The position numbers were made by a program, and so were the translations under genes. The notes below the pieces were generated by a model. That model was not told the DNA's origin. It did no database searches and saw only the letters and a program-made list of their open reading frames with translations. Below are positions 11,729 through 15,012 of a stretch of DNA of 15,012 nucleotides, in pieces (within the stretch, counting starts at the first letter, position 1; each line of letters begins with the position of its first letter). This stretch comes from DASZGI01 sp035938995. GTDB lineage: Bacteria > Actinomycetota > Actinomycetes > Streptomycetales > Catenulisporaceae. The DNA lies in NCBI RefSeq assembly GCF_035938995.1, contig NZ_DASZGI010000209.1, positions 1 to 15,012 of the forward strand, read 5' to 3'.

Positions 11729-12910
11729 TTAGCTCAATCCGGCCGATCTCGCCCGGTCCACGACCGACGGCAGCGCGCTGACCAGTGACTCGACATCTTC
11801 GGGGGTGGAGGTGCGGCCGAGGGAGAAGCGCAACGAGCCGCGGGCCAGGTCGGGGTCGGCGCCCATCGCGAGCAGCACGTGGCTGGGCTGGGCGATTCCG
11901 GCGGAGCAGGCCGAGCCGGTGCTCACCTCGATGCCGCGCGCGTCGAGCAGGAGGAGCAGAGAGTCGCCTTCGCAGCCGGGGAAGCAGAAGTGCGCGATGC
12001 TCGGCAGCCGGTGGCGCGGGTCGCGGTCGCAGTTCGGGTCGCCGGACAGAATCGCGTCGGGGACCGTCTTGAGTACGCCGTCGATGAGGGCGTCGCGCAG
12101 GCTCGCGATTCGGACCGACTCCTCGTCCCGGTCCTGGGCTGCCGCCGTCGCCGCCACCGCGAATCCGGCGATCGCCGGGGCGTCCAGCGTGCCGGAGCGC
12201 ACGTCTCGCTCCTGGCCGCCGCCGTGCAGCAGCGGGGTCGGATGCACCTTGCGGTCCAGCAGCAGCGCGCCGACGCCGATCGGGCCGCCGATCTTGTGCC
12301 CGGTGACGGTCATCGCGTCGAGGCCGCTGGCCGTGAAATCGACGGGGAGGTGGCCGACGGCCTGGACGGCATCCGAGTGGATGGGCACGTCGTACGCGTG
12401 CGCCACCGCGACCAGATCCTGAATCGGCTGGACTGTACCGACCTCGTTGTTCGCCCACATCACGGTGACCAGCGCGGCGCTGTCCGGATCTGCACGCAGT
12501 GCCTCGTCCAGGACCTCGGGCAGCACTCGGCCGGCCCGGTCCACCGGGAGCCAGTCGATGGTCGCGCCCTCGTGCTCCTCCAGCCAGACCAGCGGATCGA
12601 GGACGGCGTGGTGCTCGATCTTGGCGGCGAGCACGCGGGTGCGGCGGGCGTCGTCGGCACGCCGCGACCAGTACAGGCCCTTGACCGCGAGGTTGTCCGC
12701 CTCCGTGCCACCGCTGGTGAAGACGATGTGGCTGGGGCGAGCGCCGACCGCGGCGGCCAGCGTCTCGCGCGACTCCTCGACGACCCGGCGGGCGGCGCGG
12801 CCGGAAGCATGCAGCGAGTTCGCGTTGCCCACCCGCGCGAGGTGCTCGGCCATCGCCGCGATCGCGTCGGGATGCATCGGTGTGGTCGCCGCGTGGTCGA
12901 GGTAAATCAT
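11729..12910 (-). CDS. Cysteine desulfurase (IscS/NifS-type, PLP-dependent)
   Basis: This enzyme removes sulfur from cysteine as a protein persulfide for tRNA thiolation and iron-sulfur cluster assembly. The 393-residue protein has YLDHAATTP at 3-11, SGGTEADN at 66-73, EHHAVL with His101, WANNEVGTVQPI at 152-163 and HSDAVQAVG with Asp180 and Gln183. The PLP lysine is Lys206 in TGHKIGGPIG, and catalytic Cys335 lies in STGSACSAG. These residues are complete and length is normal for the IscS/NifS group rather than the SufS group. No iron-sulfur scaffold gene adjoins it. Together with mnmA downstream, this suggests its main partner here is the tRNA 2-thiouridine pathway. The ATG has only weak GAGAG upstream, and a TACACT -10 hexamer is 10 bases away, so the leader would be only a few bases long. 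Confidence 0.95.
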   Translation of the reverse strand: MIYLDHAATTPMHPDAIAAMAEHLARVGNANSLHASGRAARRVVEESRETLAAAVGARPSHIVFTSGGTEADNLAVKGLYWSRRADDARRTRVLAAKIEHHAVLDPLVWLEEHEGATIDWLPVDRAGRVLPEVLDEALRADPDSAALVTVMWANNEVGTVQPIQDLVAVAHAYDVPIHSDAVQAVGHLPVDFTASGLDAMTVTGHKIGGPIGVGALLLDRKVHPTPLLHGGGQERDVRSGTLDAPAIAGFAVAATAAAQDRDEESVRIASLRDALIDGVLKTVPDAILSGDPNCDRDPRHRLPSIAHFCFPGCEGDSLLLLLDARGIEVSTGSACSAGIAQPSHVLLAMGADPDLARGSLRFSLGRTSTPEDVESLVSALPSVVDRARSAGLS

Positions 12911-12920
12911 TTCGCTCTCA

Positions 12921-12926
12921 AGTGTA
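12921..12926 (-). promoter_or_regulatory. Candidate -10 element of the cysteine desulfurase gene
   Basis: TACACT on the minus strand ends 10 bases before the ATG, giving a predicted leader of about 3-4 bases. The positions expected for spacer and -35 fall inside the terminator stem at 12929-12953, and no -35 hexamer is recognisable. Confidence 0.4.
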
Positions 12927-12928
12927 GT

Positions 12929-12953
12929 GGCCCCGGCGCGCTTCGCCGGGGCC
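12929..12953 (-). terminator. Very stable stem-loop between etfA and the cysteine desulfurase gene
   Basis: GGCCCCGGCG (12929-12938) and CGCCGGGGCC (12944-12953) form a perfect 10-base stem with a 5-base loop, about 80 bases after the etfA stop. No U-tract follows. It is the second of two hairpins closing the etfBA operon. Confidence 0.7.
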
Positions 12954-13005
12954 GTGATACAGGTGGAGCGAGCGGTGCCCGATGGGACGGGAACCGCGCC
13001 CGATC

Positions 13006-13025
13006 GGGCGACGTCCGCGTCGCCC
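13006..13025 (-). terminator. Stem-loop directly after etfA
   Basis: GGGCGACG (13006-13013) and CGTCGCCC (13018-13025) form a perfect 8-base stem with a 4-base loop, 7 bases after the etfA stop. It overlaps the 14-base perfect palindrome CGCCCGATCGGGCG at 12997-13010, which could form only as an alternative structure. Confidence 0.6.
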
Positions 13026-13032
13026 AGGCGGG

Positions 13033-13992
13033 CTACTTGCGCTTCGCGATCTCCTCGGTTACCTGCGGGACCACCTTGAACAGGTCGCCGACCACGCCGT
13101 AGTCGACCAGTTCGAAGATCGGCGCCTCGGGGTCCTTGTTCACCGCGACGATGGTCTTCGAGGTCTGCATGCCGGCCCGGTGCTGGATCGCGCCGGAGAT
13201 GCCCGCCGCGATGTACAGCTGCGGCGAGACGGTCTTACCGGTCTGGCCGACCTGCGACTGGTGCGGGTACCAGCCGGAGTCCACCGCGGCCCGGGACGCG
13301 CCGACCGCCGCGCCGAGCTGGTCGGCCAGCGCCTCGATCACCGAGAAGCTCTCGGCCGAGCCGACACCGCGGCCGCCGGAGACCACGATCGCGGCCTCGG
13401 TCAGCTCCGGACGGTCGCCCTTGGGCACGACCACCCGGTCGACGACCTTGGCGAGCTTGGCGTTGTCGGTGAGTTCGACCGACACGTCCACCCGCTCCGC
13501 GGCCGCGGTCTGCGGCACCGGCGGGGTGGAGTTCGGGCGGATCGCGATGATCGGCGTGCCGCTGGTGACTGCGGAGTGCACGATCGAGGAGCCGCCGAAG
13601 ATCGACTGCTCGGCGACGAACGTGTCGCCGTCCAGCTTGAGGTCCACCGCGTCGGTCAGGATGCCGGAACCGGTCTTGACCGCGAGCCGTCCGGCCACCT
13701 CCTTGCCTTCGGCGGTGGCGGCGACCAGCACGGCGGCCGGCTGCACGTCGGCGACCAGCTTCGCCAGCAGCTCGGCCTTAGGCGCGACCACGTAGCCGTC
13801 CAGCTCCGGGTCGGCGGCGACGTATACCTTCTCGGCGCCGTACTCGGCGAGCTTGTCCTTGGCGGTGTCGTACGCGCCGCCGATGAACACCGCGGCCGGG
13901 GTGCCGAGCTCGCGGGCCTTGGTCAGCAGTTCGAGGGTGACCTTCTTGACCGTGCCGTCGGCGTGGTCGACGAGGACGAGAATCTCAGCCAT
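13033..13992 (-). CDS. etfA: Electron transfer flavoprotein alpha subunit
   Basis: EtfA binds FAD and, with EtfB, carries electrons from acyl-CoA and related dehydrogenases to the respiratory chain in the cytoplasm. The 319-residue protein has an N-terminal Rossmann-like domain (about 1-190). The C-terminal FAD domain (about 195-315) shows SGGRGVGSAESF at 205-216, GASRAAVDSGW at 231-241, and the FAD signature QLYIAAGISGAIQHRAGM at 258-275. It ends with AVNKDPEAPIFELVDYGVVGDLF at 283-305. All the expected landmarks of a standard ETF are present. The ATG is 22 bases after etfB with only GAAGAAG directly before it, so coupling to etfB translation is likely. Two hairpins follow the stop. Confidence 0.96.
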   Translation of the reverse strand: MAEILVLVDHADGTVKKVTLELLTKARELGTPAAVFIGGAYDTAKDKLAEYGAEKVYVAADPELDGYVVAPKAELLAKLVADVQPAAVLVAATAEGKEVAGRLAVKTGSGILTDAVDLKLDGDTFVAEQSIFGGSSIVHSAVTSGTPIIAIRPNSTPPVPQTAAAERVDVSVELTDNAKLAKVVDRVVVPKGDRPELTEAAIVVSGGRGVGSAESFSVIEALADQLGAAVGASRAAVDSGWYPHQSQVGQTGKTVSPQLYIAAGISGAIQHRAGMQTSKTIVAVNKDPEAPIFELVDYGVVGDLFKVVPQVTEEIAKRK

Positions 13993-14014
13993 CTTCTTCG
14001 CTACCCGGCCCTTC

Positions 14015-14794
14015 CTAGATGAACTTCTTCGACGCGAGGAAGTCGGCGAGCTCGACCCCGCCGCTGCCCTCGTCGGTGACGATGGTGCCCTTGGCCCGCG
14101 GCGGGGCGACCGTCGCGTCGAGCACCTTCGACCCGGAACCGGCCACGCCGGCCTTGGCCGGGTCGATCGAGGCCGCGCCCGCGGCCACCTTGTCGACCGG
14201 CTTCTTCTTGGCCGCCATGATCCCCTTGAACGAGGGGTAGCGCGGCTCGTTGATCTTCTCGACCACCGAGACGACGGCGGGCAGCCGCGCCTCGACCACG
14301 TCGTGCCCGTAGTCGGTCAGCCGGTTGATCTTGATGGCGGAGCCGTCCACCTCGACCTTGGAGGCGAAGGTGAGCTGCGGTACGCCGAGCCGCTCGGCGA
14401 GCATCGCCGGGACGACGGAGGTGCGCGCGTCCGAGGCCTCGCAGCCGGTGATCACCAGGTCGTACTCGAGCGTGCCGAGCAGCTGGGCCAGGGCGTACGA
14501 GGTGCCCAGCGCGTCCGACCCGGCCAGCGCCGGGTCGGTGAGGAAGACGGCCTTGTCCGCGCCCATCTGCAGCGCCTTCTTGTAGGCGTCGGTCGCGTCC
14601 TCGGGCCCCATGGAGACCACGGTGACCTCGCCGCCGTGCTTCTCGACGAGCTGGAGCGCCTCCTCGACGGCGAACTCGTCCATCTCGTTGATCAGGCCGT
14701 CGACCGCCGCGCGGTCGACGGTCAGGGTGTCCGGGTCGAGCCGCTTGTCGGCGGCCGTGTCCGGCACCTGCTTCACAAGGACGACGATCTTCAT
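14015..14794 (-). CDS. etfB: Electron transfer flavoprotein beta subunit
   Basis: EtfB is the AMP-binding partner of EtfA in the soluble electron transfer flavoprotein that accepts electrons from acyl-CoA dehydrogenases. The 259-residue protein begins MKIVVLVKQVPDT and has DGLINEMDEFAVEEAL at 32-47. The nucleotide-binding stretch DLVITGCEASDARTSVVPAMLAERLG lies at 112-137. The EtfB signature includes EKINEPRYPSFKGIMAAKKK at 179-198. The binding stretch reads SVVPA where many EtfB proteins read GQVGP; I recall similar forms in actinobacterial ETFs. The C-terminal arm ends in FLASKKFI. GGAGG lies 10 bases before the ATG. It is the first gene of the etfBA operon, with about 80 bases of predicted leader. 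Confidence 0.96.
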   Translation of the reverse strand: MKIVVLVKQVPDTAADKRLDPDTLTVDRAAVDGLINEMDEFAVEEALQLVEKHGGEVTVVSMGPEDATDAYKKALQMGADKAVFLTDPALAGSDALGTSYALAQLLGTLEYDLVITGCEASDARTSVVPAMLAERLGVPQLTFASKVEVDGSAIKINRLTDYGHDVVEARLPAVVSVVEKINEPRYPSFKGIMAAKKKPVDKVAAGAASIDPAKAGVAGSGSKVLDATVAPPRAKGTIVTDEGSGGVELADFLASKKFI

Positions 14795-14883
14795 TGCTCG
14801 GGCGCCTCCCGCGCGGTGGGGTGTGACGGTGGTCGGGTGCCGGACCGCCGCATCGCGCCGGGCGGTTCCAGCCCCTGCACGCG

Positions 14884-14923
14884 ATGATACGGGTTTCCAG
14901 CAACCAAACTACCGTTCAGTAAT
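14884..14923 (-). promoter_or_regulatory. Candidate etfBA promoter with an overlapping operator-like quasi-palindrome
   Basis: On the minus strand a good -10 hexamer, TATCAT, lies at 14884-14889. The quasi-palindrome ATTACTGAACGGTAGT (14908-14923) covers where the -35 should be; its core reads TACyG..CrGTA with 5 of 8 pairs exact. Such sites suit TetR-type repressors of acyl-CoA metabolism, but no regulator gene is in the window. The predicted leader carries a hairpin near 14844-14866 (ACCGCC/GGCGGT). Confidence 0.45.
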
Positions 14924-15012
14924 GTGTCCTGGGCCACACGGGTGACCCCTCTCGAGAAACAAGCCAGTCTCCAGTGAGGGTGGGGCTTCTCGGTAGAGAT
15001 GGCCTAAACCGT
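14924..15012. other. Non-coding stretch upstream of the etfBA promoter, to the window edge
   Basis: I see no start codon with a usable frame, no coding frame and no strong hairpin here, only a weak broken stem near 14954-14991. It is probably intergenic sequence to a gene outside the window. Confidence 0.5.

Noticed and set aside
11879..14022. Two long plus-strand frames antisense to the cysteine desulfurase and etfA
   Set aside because: Both are shadows of recognised genes with complete active sites, and neither shows any domain motif.

Overview
The window is chromosomal DNA from a high-GC actinobacterium. The evidence is the strong G/C bias at third codon positions, an actinobacterial-type LigA and EtfB, and a gene order (etfBA, cysteine desulfurase, mnmA, methionine synthase, ligA, GGDEF-EAL protein, gatC-gatA-gatB) that, from memory, matches the Streptomyces core block around ligA. 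A Streptomyces relative such as a Catenulispora- or Actinospica-like organism fits, but the genus cannot be fixed from this sequence. Twelve of the thirteen protein genes are on the minus strand. One small gene of unknown function is on the plus strand. Many other long open frames exist on both strands, but they are GC-rich shadows of these genes.

Layout in transcription order for the minus strand, right to left. First comes etfB-etfA (14794 to 13033), the electron transfer flavoprotein operon, with a candidate operator and promoter upstream and two strong hairpins after it. Next is a cysteine desulfurase (12910 to 11729), a Uma2-family putative nuclease (11692 to 11141) and mnmA (11079 to 9976). 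The desulfurase and MnmA are natural partners in tRNA 2-thiouridine synthesis, and the Uma2 gene looks like an accessory insertion between them. The plus-strand gene (9410 to 9859) converges on mnmA, with two stem-loops between them. A short MetE-like methionine synthase (9230 to 8163) is divergent from it and is followed closely by ligA (8103 to 5884). After two hairpins comes a membrane-anchored GGDEF-EAL cyclic-di-GMP protein (5682 to 3616), then the gat operon: gatC, gatA, a 94-residue two-helix membrane protein, and gatB, whose 3' end lies outside the window.

The window is mostly housekeeping: glutaminyl/asparaginyl-tRNA amidation, tRNA thiolation, DNA ligation, methionine synthesis, electron transfer and c-di-GMP turnover. 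I see no CRISPR array, RNA gene, insertion sequence, phage gene or obvious new multi-gene system. The points worth a second look are small. They include two genes with a -10-like hexamer exactly six bases before the ATG and no ribosome binding site (leaderless candidates), a lone perfect DnaA box in front of gatC, an uncharacterised membrane protein translationally coupled inside the gat operon, TTA codons in two genes (one inside a perfect inverted repeat), and a quasi-palindrome over the expected -35 region of etfBA.
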